Assembly: GCA_903896595.1 (NCBI GenBank)
Contig: CAITYL010000260.1
Span: 1-37,311, forward strand
Direction of reading: 5' to 3'
Length of the DNA stretch: 37,311 nucleotides
DNA from: an uncultured Lentisphaerota bacterium
Lineage (GTDB): Bacteria; Verrucomicrobiota; Lentisphaeria; Oligosphaerales; CAITYL01
Part shown: positions 7,491-16,089 of the stretch, in pieces
Layout: each line of letters starts with the position of its first letter
How positions within the stretch are numbered: the first letter of the stretch is position 1
Program-made: the position numbers and the translations under genes
Notes under the pieces: model-generated
Database searches by the model: none
Seen by the model: the letters and a program-made list of their open reading frames with translations, nothing else
Told to the model about the DNA's origin: nothing

Positions 7491-8551
7491 CACCCCCCCT
7501 TTAGAACCGTTAATAGCTCTTGTTCATGAACACACACCCAAGCCTCAATGCCGGCAACCAACTGATGGATGCCCCGACATGGACGCCAAGTGGTACGTGT
7601 GTAAAGTGTTCGGCAATCGCCAAGAAACAGGCGCAGATCGTTGGCGCGTGTTTCCTTCACGGCATGCACCGGGTTTCGCCGTCCAGTCACTATCTGACAC
7701 ACTTCCGTCAATTCGCGAAGGGAGACACTGTATTCAAGCCCGCCCGCCACATTTCCGCACCAGCCATCCCATAAATCGAACTGTCGAATCTGTTCCACGA
7801 CCAATGCGCACAGATCCTCCACGTGAAGGAAATCGCGAACCTGCTTCCCCGTCCCACCAAAACCAATATAGGAGAGAGGCCACCCAAAATGGTGCGCCAT
7901 CGTCCAAAACGCCACAACCCCCTGGTCTCCCTTACCAAACTGCCATGGCCCGGCAATCACTCCGCAACGGTTTACGACAGCCTTCAATCCATGCGCGGCC
8001 CGGTATTCCTCAATAAGCAACTCGGCCGCATATTTGGTAAAGCCATAAAACGATCTTACGCCCCGCATGTCCAATTCTTCCCCAACGCCTTGCGAACAAA
8101 TGCCGGGCACCCCGCCATCCAACCAAACGAAACGGGTTTCCTCCTCGCGCCAGGGATGCTCCAGCAATGGCTTCATGGGATAAACCCGGCTCGTGGATAA
8201 GAAGAGCAGCCGGCTCTCCCATTCCCGTGCTTTTTCGAGACAATGAAAAAGCCCGGTCAAATTCGTGTGATAGAGATAGTTCATTCCCCCGGTCAACCCG
8301 GCCAAGACGGATGGTTCGGCGGAACACTCCACAATCAGATCAAACGGACCGACAGGAAAGGCGCCTGGATCGCGTACGTCTCCCCAGTGAAAAACCACAC
8401 CGCCATCGCGCAATCTCGGTAAATTAAGCTCAGAGCCACGCCGATAGAGGTTATCCATACAAACAATCTTGCTGTCCGGCAGGGCGTTGCGCACATGCAA
8501 CGCCAAACTTGCTCCAACAAACCCCGCACCTCCTGTGATCAAAATTCGCAT
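7490..8551 (-). CDS. NAD-dependent epimerase/dehydratase, CDP-paratose 2-epimerase-like (second type)
   Basis: A 353-residue extended SDR enzyme with GGAGFVGAS (7-15), SAEPSVLAG (77-85), STSRVYP (119-125) and a canonical active site Y169xxxK173 (SFYGFTKYAAE). SAEPSVLAG and the KQVRDFLHVEDLCALV segment are typical of CDP-paratose 2-epimerase (RfbE) relatives. The other epimerase of this operon is a clearly different member of the same branch, so the two are not recent duplicates. It would act on a nucleotide sugar in the cytosol. Its stop overlaps the start of the next GT2 gene. The 298 bp upstream hold a broken or frameshifted small ORF. Confidence 0.87.
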   Translation of the reverse strand: MRILITGGAGFVGASLALHVRNALPDSKIVCMDNLYRRGSELNLPRLRDGGVVFHWGDVRDPGAFPVGPFDLIVECSAEPSVLAGLTGGMNYLYHTNLTGLFHCLEKAREWESRLLFLSTSRVYPMKPLLEHPWREEETRFVWLDGGVPGICSQGVGEELDMRGVRSFYGFTKYAAELLIEEYRAAHGLKAVVNRCGVIAGPWQFGKGDQGVVAFWTMAHHFGWPLSYIGFGGTGKQVRDFLHVEDLCALVVEQIRQFDLWDGWCGNVAGGLEYSVSLRELTEVCQIVTGRRNPVHAVKETRANDLRLFLGDCRTLYTRTTWRPCRGIHQLVAGIEAWVCVHEQELLTVLKGG

Positions 8552-8822
8552 AAGTGATATAAATGTAGTGAACCGTTGGTGTTTTTCCAGTGTTCACGGC
8601 TTATGGCCACGAAATCGAGTGCAGTTGGCAAGCAGGCGTGCCAAGAGTCCGCCCACTGGTGGCAGAAGTGTTTTCCCTGCCGCGCCGCAGTAGACTCAAA
8701 AAACCCGGAACGGTGACGTTAATCGGCACGCACCATCCACAATGTTGGCACGGATAGTTAGCGCCATCCGGCAACATGACTTCACGCCATCCAATCTCAC
8801 CCGCGACACCCGTGCGAAACAC
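8539..8822 (-). pseudogene. Small ORF split at a T6 run (frameshift or slippery site)
   Basis: In one frame the DNA reads GVAGEIGWREVMLPDGANYP, then CQHCGWCVPINVTVPG, and stops at 8601. The run TTTTTTG (plus-strand A6 at 8698-8703) forms the classic slippery heptamer T-TTT-TTG in that frame. One step back opens a second frame with no stop for 52 codons (ESTAARQGKHFCHQW.. to CEF), ending at 8539 and overlapping the epimerase start by 13 bases. The product of about 94 residues has a CxxC and further Cys/His and would fill the only gap in the operon. Either a one-base indel broke a real gene, or -1 frameshifting is used. I do not recognise the protein. The first frame is also in phase with, and directly follows, the stop of the upstream GT2 gene. 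Confidence 0.35.
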
Positions 8823-8849
8823 GGGGATGCCGCCACCGCTGCTTGGCTG

Positions 8850-9704
8850 TTATGTTTCATCCGTCGAACAGAAATTGGTGGGGGTGTTTTTCCTGAAGTA
8901 AATCAAATATGTCAAATTACGGACAACCCCCATTGCCATGGCCATGGTTTTTGCCAAGGTTCGGTCATAAGCGCTCATCTGAAATTTTTCATCAGCGGAC
9001 ACTTTATCAACAAATTTATCAAAAAACGCTCTTTGCGCAAACCCAATCTTTGCGCTCAAGGACTGAGGAGAAATTCTGAAAGCATACAACACCTTATCAA
9101 TTACGTACAAATCTCCATTTTTCAATATTCTGCTCCAAAAGTCAAGGTCAATCATATACGGATTTTCGCCATTGTAATAACCCGATTTTTCAAGAACGTC
9201 TTTTCGGAAAAGACCAGCCACCGGTTCACCGATAACATTGGTTCCCCTATGTAAACTTTTTTTCAATGCTTCAATTCCGTCAATCCTTCCACGCCCCGGA
9301 AATCTGCGGGTGAATATCAACGTTCCGTTCTGATCAATTATGTTTTTATGACTTGTCACCAAAGCAACATCAAAGGCATCCAAGATAGCGGCTTGTTCCG
9401 AAATACAATAAGGATAAATAATATCATCGGCCCCCATCATTTTGCAATATTTTCCCGTGGCCAGTCGCAAAGCCTTGTTCCAATTTGCTTCAAGCCCCAA
9501 CGTCTTTTCGTTCATTAATAGTTTTATCCTTTTATCGCTGAACGAATTAATAATTTCAACAGTATTATCATTTGATCCATCGTCAGTGATAATGACTTCC
9601 ATGTTTTCGTAATATTGATTAAGCACACTTTCCAATGTTTTATGAATAAAATGGCCAGAGTTATAAGTAGGGATGCATACGCTTATCAATGGAAGGCTAT
9701 CCAT
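8850..9704 (-). CDS. GT2 family glycosyltransferase
   Basis: A 284-residue GT-A enzyme. The first strand ISVCIPTYNSG (7-17), the nucleotide-binding TDDGSND (40-46) and the metal-binding GADD (91-94) are in place. No membrane anchor is evident; the C-terminal MAMGVVRNLTYLIYF is only weakly hydrophobic. It probably adds one sugar of the surface polysaccharide in the cytosol. The ATG is six bases after the stop of the methyltransferase gene, which indicates one operon. Codon use is AT-rich compared with the housekeeping genes of the window. Sugar and acceptor are unknown. Confidence 0.87.
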   Translation of the reverse strand: MDSLPLISVCIPTYNSGHFIHKTLESVLNQYYENMEVIITDDGSNDNTVEIINSFSDKRIKLLMNEKTLGLEANWNKALRLATGKYCKMMGADDIIYPYCISEQAAILDAFDVALVTSHKNIIDQNGTLIFTRRFPGRGRIDGIEALKKSLHRGTNVIGEPVAGLFRKDVLEKSGYYNGENPYMIDLDFWSRILKNGDLYVIDKVLYAFRISPQSLSAKIGFAQRAFFDKFVDKVSADEKFQMSAYDRTLAKTMAMAMGVVRNLTYLIYFRKNTPTNFCSTDET

Positions 9705-9710
9705 AGTAAA

Positions 9711-10298
9711 TTAAAACCTAATAGTAAATACCTGCATATTAAGATAAAGAAAATAACCAATAAAACCAATATTTATTGGATGAAAAAAAAAGGTTGTAAT
9801 TTTCACTTGGTGCCTCATGCACATCGCTTCAATTACGAGGGGGGTAACAAACGTTTTGTGGGTACAATCATGCCGAAACCCATTTTTGTCAGGAACAATA
9901 ATAACCATAGTCCCATTTTTTGCCATTTTATTCTTTATGGCGGCAAAAAACGCATCGATTTGATTTAAAAAAAGGTGCTCTAGTACGTTGTCGCATAACG
10001 CATTTTCCACATTATCCTTTACATGTTCCAACCTTGTGATATCATCCAATTCCACATTCAATCCCATGCTTGCACATTTTTCAACCAGAAAAGGGTTATT
10101 GTCAATCCCAAAAGCGTTTCGTTTTTTAAATTTCACAAAGTGTAGGAATTCACCTGTGCCACAACCCAAATCAATAATTTCGCCGCGACTAAACTGTTGC
10201 AATATTTTTGGATAAAACAAATATTTTAGATATGCACCACGGCCAGGAAAGTATTTTCCTTCGAGATGCGCTTTGTATGCCTCACCGTTTGTTTCCAT
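9711..10298 (-). CDS. Class I SAM-dependent methyltransferase
   Basis: A 195-residue protein with the SAM-binding motif IIDLGCGTGE (41-50), acidic residue Asp66 at the end of strand 2 (FGIDNN) and NALCDNVLEHL (99-109) as motif II. This is the Methyltransf_11-like pattern often found in polysaccharide loci, where such enzymes methylate sugars. I chose ATG 10298 (METNGEAYK) because the upstream extension to 10382 is low-complexity and overlaps a gene remnant; no strong Shine-Dalgarno decides it. A run of nine T (plus-strand A9 at 9783-9791) encodes Phe170-172 near the C-terminus, so a slip there would replace the last 23 residues. It is the first intact gene of the minus-strand operon. Confidence 0.85.
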   Translation of the reverse strand: METNGEAYKAHLEGKYFPGRGAYLKYLFYPKILQQFSRGEIIDLGCGTGEFLHFVKFKKRNAFGIDNNPFLVEKCASMGLNVELDDITRLEHVKDNVENALCDNVLEHLFLNQIDAFFAAIKNKMAKNGTMVIIVPDKNGFRHDCTHKTFVTPLVIEAMCMRHQVKITTFFFHPINIGFIGYFLYLNMQVFTIRF

Positions 10299-10690
10299 GG
10301 GTTCACATTTTGGTTCCGTATTTTTATCTGGCAAGGACTTGCGGGTGACGGGCCGACATGCCTGCCTCGTGATTACAGCCATAACCTTTCAACAAACACG
10401 CACCACCCCATATCACCACTTGGTAAATGTACCCTGCCGGAATCGGGGAGTCAACTCCGTCCCCACCACGTTCGGGATTTCTGACGAAGATGGTGTTTTT
10501 TATAATGGCCTTGGCAATATGCGCAAATGAGGGTGGGAACATGCCCGGTTTACGGGCACGGTATCGAGAGCCACCGCCGCGTGGTTGACGTCGGCGAGGT
10601 CACCCGTTTCCAATCCATCTTGGACAAATGGCTTTCACTAACCATATTGTGTAGAGTTACACTACTACTGTCAATGTAAGGTGTTCGCAC
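10299..10690. other. Divergent intergenic region of the polysaccharide locus
   Basis: This stretch separates the minus-strand operon from the plus-strand GT2/YfhO pair. It holds the remnant described above, a hairpin GCCCGGTTTACGGGC near 10543, and a small palindrome GTGTAGAGTTACAC (10649-10662), a possible operator, about 30 bp before the GT2 start. No further gene is seen. Confidence 0.4.
10324..10542 (-). pseudogene. Possible gene remnant upstream of the methyltransferase
   Basis: An open frame of 72 codons begins MFPPSFAHIAKAIIKNTIFV and has a credible hydrophobic and charged pattern (GYIYQVVIWGGACLLKGYG) before turning into unlikely sequence. Upstream in the same frame is Arg-rich and ends in a stop at 10600. 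It looks like the 3' end of a lost gene. I do not recognise the family. Confidence 0.3.
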
Positions 10691-11611
10691 ATGCAAAAAT
10701 TAATTAGCATTATAATCCCATTCCTCAACGAACGGGACAGTTTGCCACTTCTCTATCAACGCATGCAAAACATTTTGAATGGCCGGGATGAGGCGTTTTC
10801 ATTTATTTTTGTGGATGACGGGAGTACGGACGAATCCGCAAATTGGGTTGCCATGCAGGCTAAAATCGACTCGCGCGTGCGCTTGCTACAACTTTCACGC
10901 AACTTTGGGCACCAGATTGCCATCACCGCCGGCCTTGATCACGCGGATGGCGATGCTGCCGTGATCATGGACGCTGATTTACAGGACCCACCGGAGGTCA
11001 TCCCTGAGTTATTGGCAGAGTGGTACAAGGGGGTTGAGGTGGTCTACGCAGTGCGGCGGACGCGTAAAGGCGAACCTTTTTTTAAACGTCTATTCGCTGC
11101 GGCCTTTTATCGTTTTTTCTCGCATGTGACCCGCCTAAACGTACCAGTTGACGCTGGCGATTTCCGTCTTTTGGATCACACGGTGGTGCATGCGTTACGC
11201 CAAGTCCACGAACTCCACCGATATATGCGCGGCCTTACCTCTTGGGTGGGATTCCGACAGGGTGCCGTTTATTATGATCGAGGTTCCCGATTGAAAGGTG
11301 AAACCAAATATCCGCTTTGGCGATCAATCAAACTGGCATTTGACGGATTAACCTCCTTTACTGGCGACCCGTTGCGCTGGGTTTCGTATTTTGGTTGTGG
11401 CATCAGCCTGCTGGGCATTCTCTGGCTGGCAAGCATTCTGTGGGGGAAAATTATGCATCCAGACGCCAGTGTCGCAGGGTGGACCTCCATTATCGCCGCC
11501 CTTCTTATCACCAGTGGCGTCCAACTAATCACACTCGGCTTGCTGGGACAATATGTGAGCCGCACTTATGAAGAAAGCAAAAAACGCCCTCTCTATTTCG
11601 TGCGGCAATAG
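10691..11611 (+). CDS. Polyprenyl-phosphate glycosyltransferase, GtrB/CsbB-like (GT2)
   Basis: A 306-residue GT2 enzyme of the DPMS/GtrB type. It would transfer a sugar from a nucleotide donor to undecaprenyl phosphate on the inner face of the membrane. VDDGSTD is at 41-47, the catalytic metal region MDADLQDPP at 93-101, and two C-terminal membrane spans at about 236-258 and 266-290 form the usual anchor. Total length fits the family. AAGGTG at 10678-10683 lies seven bases before the ATG. The next gene, 112 bp downstream on the same strand, encodes a YfhO-like protein. In Bacillus the pair CsbB-YfhO is known to work together in decorating a surface polymer, which supports a lipid-linked sugar pathway here. 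Confidence 0.92.
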   Translation: MQKLISIIIPFLNERDSLPLLYQRMQNILNGRDEAFSFIFVDDGSTDESANWVAMQAKIDSRVRLLQLSRNFGHQIAITAGLDHADGDAAVIMDADLQDPPEVIPELLAEWYKGVEVVYAVRRTRKGEPFFKRLFAAAFYRFFSHVTRLNVPVDAGDFRLLDHTVVHALRQVHELHRYMRGLTSWVGFRQGAVYYDRGSRLKGETKYPLWRSIKLAFDGLTSFTGDPLRWVSYFGCGISLLGILWLASILWGKIMHPDASVAGWTSIIAALLITSGVQLITLGLLGQYVSRTYEESKKRPLYFVRQ

Positions 11612-11723
11612 CTTAATTTCAGATGCATACACTAGCAACTTAATTTTCCACATGGCACTGCGCGGGTAAAAATTACAGTAACAACAATTAAATTTTAGTT
11701 AAAATAACTTTAAAACAACTGCA

Positions 11724-14291
11724 ATGACCAACATCAACAGAACAACCTTACTGGCAACCATTACGGTCGTCATTAGTGGCCTATTTATTTTTGGGGGATA
11801 CACATGGGGTACAAAACTTTATTTATTCAAAGATATCGGAAGCGATTCCATTAACGGTGCTTTTCCTAGCTATACAACGTTCATTAGCCTATTTAAGTCC
11901 TGTCGCTTGCCGTCATGGTCATTTGAATTTGGCATGGGGCAGAACATTTGGGGTTTTTTGCTCGGTGACGTTTTTACCCTAGCCACGTTTACCTGCGGCG
12001 AGGTAGACTGCATGGCAAACTTGCTGGCGTGGCGAGAAATGGGCAAGCTGATCTTGGCCGGGATTATTTTTGCATTCTATTGCTCTATTATATTCCCCCG
12101 CAAATTAATATGCATTGTTGTGGGTGCCTTGGCTTATGCCTTTTCTGGATACGCCGTCCTCGGCAGTTGTTGGACCATTCATTCCACGGAAGTCGTTTAT
12201 TTGGCCCTGTGGATGCTCGCCATGGAGCTTTGGCTGACCAAGGGACGGTGGTGGCTGATTCCGCCGGTCATCATGCTGATCGGATTATTGCAGCCATTTT
12301 ACTATTGGGGCTTTGGACTGTTCAGCCTGCCATATCTGTTACTGCGACGGGAAGAACTGCGACGACAAGACGGAACGACACCCGCCGCAGCCGGCCATGG
12401 TACCTCGTATAACCTGGCATGGTTGCTGAGGGAAGCGCGTTTTCTGCTCCCATTGGGATTGGCGGCCGTAGTCGGGGTCATGATGAGCGGGGTTTTGTTG
12501 TTAAGCAGCATGGATTCCATGTTGCACAGTCCGCGCGTCGGCGGGGATGCATCCTATGCGGGCGCCCTGCTGAGCCAGCCGGCTTTTCAATGGATCAACG
12601 GCCCTGAATTGGTGACTGCCGTGTTGCGCACATTCTCAACCGATGCGCTGGGTACGGGGTCCGGTTTTACGGGCTGGCAAAACTATTTGGAGGCACCGGT
12701 ATTTTACTGTGGTCTGGTGTTTTTGCTGCTGATTCCCCAGTTGTTCATACTCTGCCCAAAACGCCTTCGCTGGGTTTATGGTTTGGCGCTCGCGTTGGCG
12801 GTTTTTCCCGTTGTCTTTCCTTGGTTTCGGCATGCGTTCTGGTTGTTTCAAGGCGATTACTACCGGTTGTTGTCGCTTTTCGTGGTTACGACTTTCATTT
12901 TACTGGGATTGCGAGCCCTGGCCTTGTTCGAATCCGGAAAACGACCCAATCTTCCCCTGTTGGCAATTTGTGGATGCATTAGTCTCCTCGTGCTGTTCAT
13001 ACTAAACGCCAAAGAGTTTGTTCCTTATACGATCCCGCATAGCACAATTACCATTTTTGCTCCGGCAGGAGGATACCGCCAAGGGGAAGTGTTGGTCAAC
13101 CAGGCCATACGTCACTGGGCCAGTATTTTCATTATTTCCTATACATTGCTGTTGGCAATTTGGTCATGGTGGAACAGGCAACGACTATTACGCGAAAAAA
13201 CATCCACCACGTCAAGCCACAAGAAAACCAGTGACCGCCCAGCACCTTCCGTTTCGTTCGTGTGGCGCCTAAACATTCCTGGCGGATTATTGGTGATTTT
13301 GACGGGATTGGAATTAATCTATTTTTCCTGTGTCACTCTTTATGATCGGCCTGTAATCACAAAAACCGAACTACGCCAAAAGGTCGGTTTTAACGATTAC
13401 ACCGTGGACGCCCTGGCCGCCCTTCGCGCCAATGATCAGACGCCGTTCTACCGGGTTAATAAGGACTATTCCTCCGGTCCCGCCATTCATGGCAGCCTCA
13501 ATGACGCCATGGTGCAAAACTTCTACGGCTCCGCCTGCTATACCCAGTTCAACCAGCTCCACTACATCCGTTTCCTCAATGCCATGGGCGTCATGAACGC
13601 CAACAATGAGCATGAAACCCGCTGGTGTGTCGGCCTGACCCAGCGGCCGCTGCTGCAACTCTGGGCGAGCACCAAGTACTGCCTGACCAAAAACCCGGCG
13701 CCCTATCGTGAGTCGGCGGGCGGCTATGAGGAGATCGGAACATGGGGCGATGTCACGGCATTCCGCTACCGGCAATGGTTGCCACTGGGGTTCACTTATG
13801 ACCACGTCATTGCCCCGGAACTGTTCACCGCGCTGGCCCCCGCCGCCCGGGACGCGCTGCTCTTCCAAGCCGCCGTGGTGGAGTCCGAAGACCAGCCGGC
13901 CCTGGCCGCGCTCGCCTCTTACAACCCCCTGGCCGATGCCGCGCCATTCGATTTGGGTGCGTGCGTGGCCCGCCGCCGGCAAAACGCCCTGACTCTGGAG
14001 ACGTTCAAACCCGACCACCTAAGTGGTCACATTACGCTTGAGCGAAATGAGTTATTGTTTTTCTCCATTCCCTTTGACCGCGGGTGGCAGGCCACCGTTG
14101 ACGGACAACCGGCCCGGCTACTGAAAGTCAATATCGGCTTTATGGGGCTGATGCTACCCCCGGGCCGGCACACCGTGGACATGCAGTTCCGCCCGCCACT
14201 GCTGGTGCCGGGGTTGGTGTTGTCCGGGTGCGGCCTGGCAGCCTATCTGATCCTGCTGGTCGGATTCCGCCGACGGGATCTCCGCCCGTGA
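11724..14291 (+). CDS. YfhO-like polytopic membrane protein, predicted lipid-linked-sugar transferase
   Basis: An 855-residue protein with about 12-14 membrane spans up to residue 550 and a soluble C-terminal domain. The end of that domain, FFSIPFDRGWQATVDGQPAR followed by LLPPGRHTVDMQFRP and a final hydrophobic span, is the signature of the YfhO/GT-C group. These proteins are thought to move a sugar from undecaprenyl phosphate to an extracytoplasmic polymer; the GtrB-like gene immediately upstream would make that donor. There is no Shine-Dalgarno before the ATG at 11724; the leader is very AT-rich. Base composition changes inside the gene: 26 of 60 bases are G/C at 12841-12900 but 44 of 60 at 13921-13980, with the change near the membrane/soluble domain border (about 13390). 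The stop codon is the first base triplet of an inverted repeat element. Confidence 0.8.
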   Translation: MTNINRTTLLATITVVISGLFIFGGYTWGTKLYLFKDIGSDSINGAFPSYTTFISLFKSCRLPSWSFEFGMGQNIWGFLLGDVFTLATFTCGEVDCMANLLAWREMGKLILAGIIFAFYCSIIFPRKLICIVVGALAYAFSGYAVLGSCWTIHSTEVVYLALWMLAMELWLTKGRWWLIPPVIMLIGLLQPFYYWGFGLFSLPYLLLRREELRRQDGTTPAAAGHGTSYNLAWLLREARFLLPLGLAAVVGVMMSGVLLLSSMDSMLHSPRVGGDASYAGALLSQPAFQWINGPELVTAVLRTFSTDALGTGSGFTGWQNYLEAPVFYCGLVFLLLIPQLFILCPKRLRWVYGLALALAVFPVVFPWFRHAFWLFQGDYYRLLSLFVVTTFILLGLRALALFESGKRPNLPLLAICGCISLLVLFILNAKEFVPYTIPHSTITIFAPAGGYRQGEVLVNQAIRHWASIFIISYTLLLAIWSWWNRQRLLREKTSTTSSHKKTSDRPAPSVSFVWRLNIPGGLLVILTGLELIYFSCVTLYDRPVITKTELRQKVGFNDYTVDALAALRANDQTPFYRVNKDYSSGPAIHGSLNDAMVQNFYGSACYTQFNQLHYIRFLNAMGVMNANNEHETRWCVGLTQRPLLQLWASTKYCLTKNPAPYRESAGGYEEIGTWGDVTAFRYRQWLPLGFTYDHVIAPELFTALAPAARDALLFQAAVVESEDQPALAALASYNPLADAAPFDLGACVARRRQNALTLETFKPDHLSGHITLERNELLFFSIPFDRGWQATVDGQPARLLKVNIGFMGLMLPPGRHTVDMQFRPPLLVPGLVLSGCGLAAYLILLVGFRRRDLRP

Positions 14292-14705
14292 TCCGAGCCC
14301 GGAACGTCAGTGACGGGTCAAGTGGAATCGCCACCGCCCCCCGAGGGCATGCTCCCATAAGCGCTAACTTGGAGCTACTTTTTGACTGATTTCGGCTGCG
14401 GCCGAAATCTCTGGAGTGGCGGTGGCTCGACACCGCTTTGATACTGTATTTTTCATGTAACACGTTTCAATACAGTATGAAAGCGCCGTCAAGCTGGCGA
14501 CACTCTAAAGCGCCAGCCCAGTTTCTGGCTGGCGCGGTTGCCGTTTAAGTTAGCGCTTATGGGGCAGGCCCCCAGATCCGCTCCAGCTTTACTTTTTGCG
14601 TATTATGGAATTGAATTCCATTTTTTACAAAGCACAGTAAGTCATAAGGCGTTTTATGGTTGAGACGGCCATCTTTGGGACCCGTCACTGGCGTTCCGGG
14701 CTCTG
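14291..14705. repeat. Variable-core hairpin repeat, copy with a nested element
   Basis: The left end ATCCGAGCCCGGAACGTCAG and the right end (about 14681-14705, CCCGTCACTGGCGTTCCGGG) are inverted copies of the same motif about 410 bp apart. The interior contains a complete second element (14354-14563). No gene lies between the YfhO stop and trpB (14292-14786). Confidence 0.6.
14354..14563. repeat. 210-bp MITE-like element with 17-bp terminal inverted repeats
   Basis: CCCATAAGCGCTAACTT (14354-14370) is matched perfectly in inverse orientation by 14547-14563. The interior shows stacked hairpins: a GGCTGCGGCC stem, two inverted copies of a 33-base GAGTGGCGGTGGCTCGACAC-type arm around CAGTAT, and GCGCCAGCC..GGCTGGCGC. 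The same interior recurs at 33757-33918. Confidence 0.65.
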
Positions 14706-14786
14706 ATAACCGCCGGACTCGGATGCTCGCCGTTCCCCGGCCTGAACACCGAACACTCGACGCCCCCACCGAAAGTGGACTGGCGC

Positions 14787-15992
14787 TCACGCAAGCCGCT
14801 CGGACGGATGGGCGGCCAGATATTCCTCGACGCTGTTCATGTCCTTGTCGCCGCGGCCGGAGAGGCAGACGACGAGAATGCCGTCCTTGGCCTGGCGCGG
14901 GGCGCGGGCCATGGCGGCGGCGATGGCGTGGGCCGATTCCAGAGCCGGAATGATCCCCTCCAAGCGGCACAGGGTCTGGAAAGCGGCAATGGCTTCCGCG
15001 TCGGTGACGGCGCAGTACTCGGCGCGCCCGGTATCTTTGAACAGGGCATGCTCGGGCCCGACCCCGGGATAATCCAGGCCGGCCGACACCGAATGGGTCT
15101 CAATAATCTGGCCGTCACGGTCCTGCAACAGATAGGTCTTGTTGCCGTGCAGCACGCCGATGCGGCCGCCGGACAGGCTGGCGGCATGCTTGCCCGAGGC
15201 AATGCCCGCACCGGCGGCCTCGGCGCCGATCAGCGCCACGGCGGCATCGTCCACAAAGCCGGCGAACAAGCCCATGGCATTGCTGCCGCCGCCGACACAG
15301 GCAATGGCGGCATCGGGCAGGCGCCCGGCCTGGCGGAGGATCTGCTCGCGCGCCTCGCGGCCCATCACAGACTGGAAATCGCGCACCATGACCGGGTACG
15401 GATGGGGGCCGGCGACCGTGCCAATGACGTAAAACGTGTCACGCACGGTGGACACCCAGTTGCGCAGCGCCTCGTTCATGGCGTCCTTGAGAGTGGCGGC
15501 ACCGCTAGTCACCGGCACGACCTGGGCGCCCAACGTCTTCATGCGGGCGACATTGGGGGCCTGGCGGCGAATGTCCTCGGCGCCCATAAAGACGTCGCAG
15601 CTCATGCCAAAGAGGGCGGCCACGGTGGCGGTGGCGACGCCGTGCATGCCGGCGCCGGTCTCGGCGATCAACCGCCGCTTGCCCATGCGCCGCGCCAGCA
15701 GCGCCTGCCCCACCGTGTTGTTGACCTTGTGGGCGCCGGTATGGTTCAGGTCTTCGCGCTTGAGATAAATCCGGGCACCGCCGCACTGTTCCGACAAACG
15801 GCTAGCCAGGTACAGCGGACTGGGGCGCCCGACATAGTCCCGCAACAAGGCGTCAAGCTCGTCCTGAAAGGCGGGATCGGCACTGGCCGCCAGATAGGCC
15901 TGCTCCAGCTCCAACAGCGCCGGCATTAGGGTTTCCGCCACGTACCGCCCGCCGTAGGGGCCGAAATGTCCGTCGTGAGGATAATTCTTCAT
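14787..15992 (-). CDS. trpB: Tryptophan synthase beta chain
   Basis: A 401-residue PLP enzyme that joins indole and serine to tryptophan. [16 protein letters not shown] (11-26), the PLP lysine in GAHKVNN (Lys89), the catalytic glutamate in AETGAG (Glu111), the phosphate-binding [10 protein letters not shown] and [13 protein letters not shown] are all present. The Gln of the usual GAGQHG substrate loop is replaced by Met116 (GAGMHG), which is unusual because this Gln helps bind the substrate. The ATG at 15992 gives the family's normal N-terminus ([15 protein letters not shown]); ATG 16004 would add four residues, and neither has a clear Shine-Dalgarno. No trpA or other trp gene lies nearby, so the alpha partner must be encoded elsewhere. 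Confidence 0.95.
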   Translation of the reverse strand: MKNYPHDGHFGPYGGRYVAETLMPALLELEQAYLAASADPAFQDELDALLRDYVGRPSPLYLASRLSEQCGGARIYLKREDLNHTGAHKVNNTVGQALLARRMGKRRLIAETGAGMHGVATATVAALFGMSCDVFMGAEDIRRQAPNVARMKTLGAQVVPVTSGAATLKDAMNEALRNWVSTVRDTFYVIGTVAGPHPYPVMVRDFQSVMGREAREQILRQAGRLPDAAIACVGGGSNAMGLFAGFVDDAAVALIGAEAAGAGIASGKHAASLSGGRIGVLHGNKTYLLQDRDGQIIETHSVSAGLDYPGVGPEHALFKDTGRAEYCAVTDAEAIAAFQTLCRLEGIIPALESAHAIAAAMARAPRQAKDGILVVCLSGRGDKDMNSVEEYLAAHPSERLA

Positions 15993-16089
15993 AAGGCATA
16001 ACATAATCCCATTAGACGCCGTTCTCCCGGTAAAGTTAGAGAACAAAACGGTCGCACGGCCGTCCCGTTGCCCTCATCAAACCGGATTG

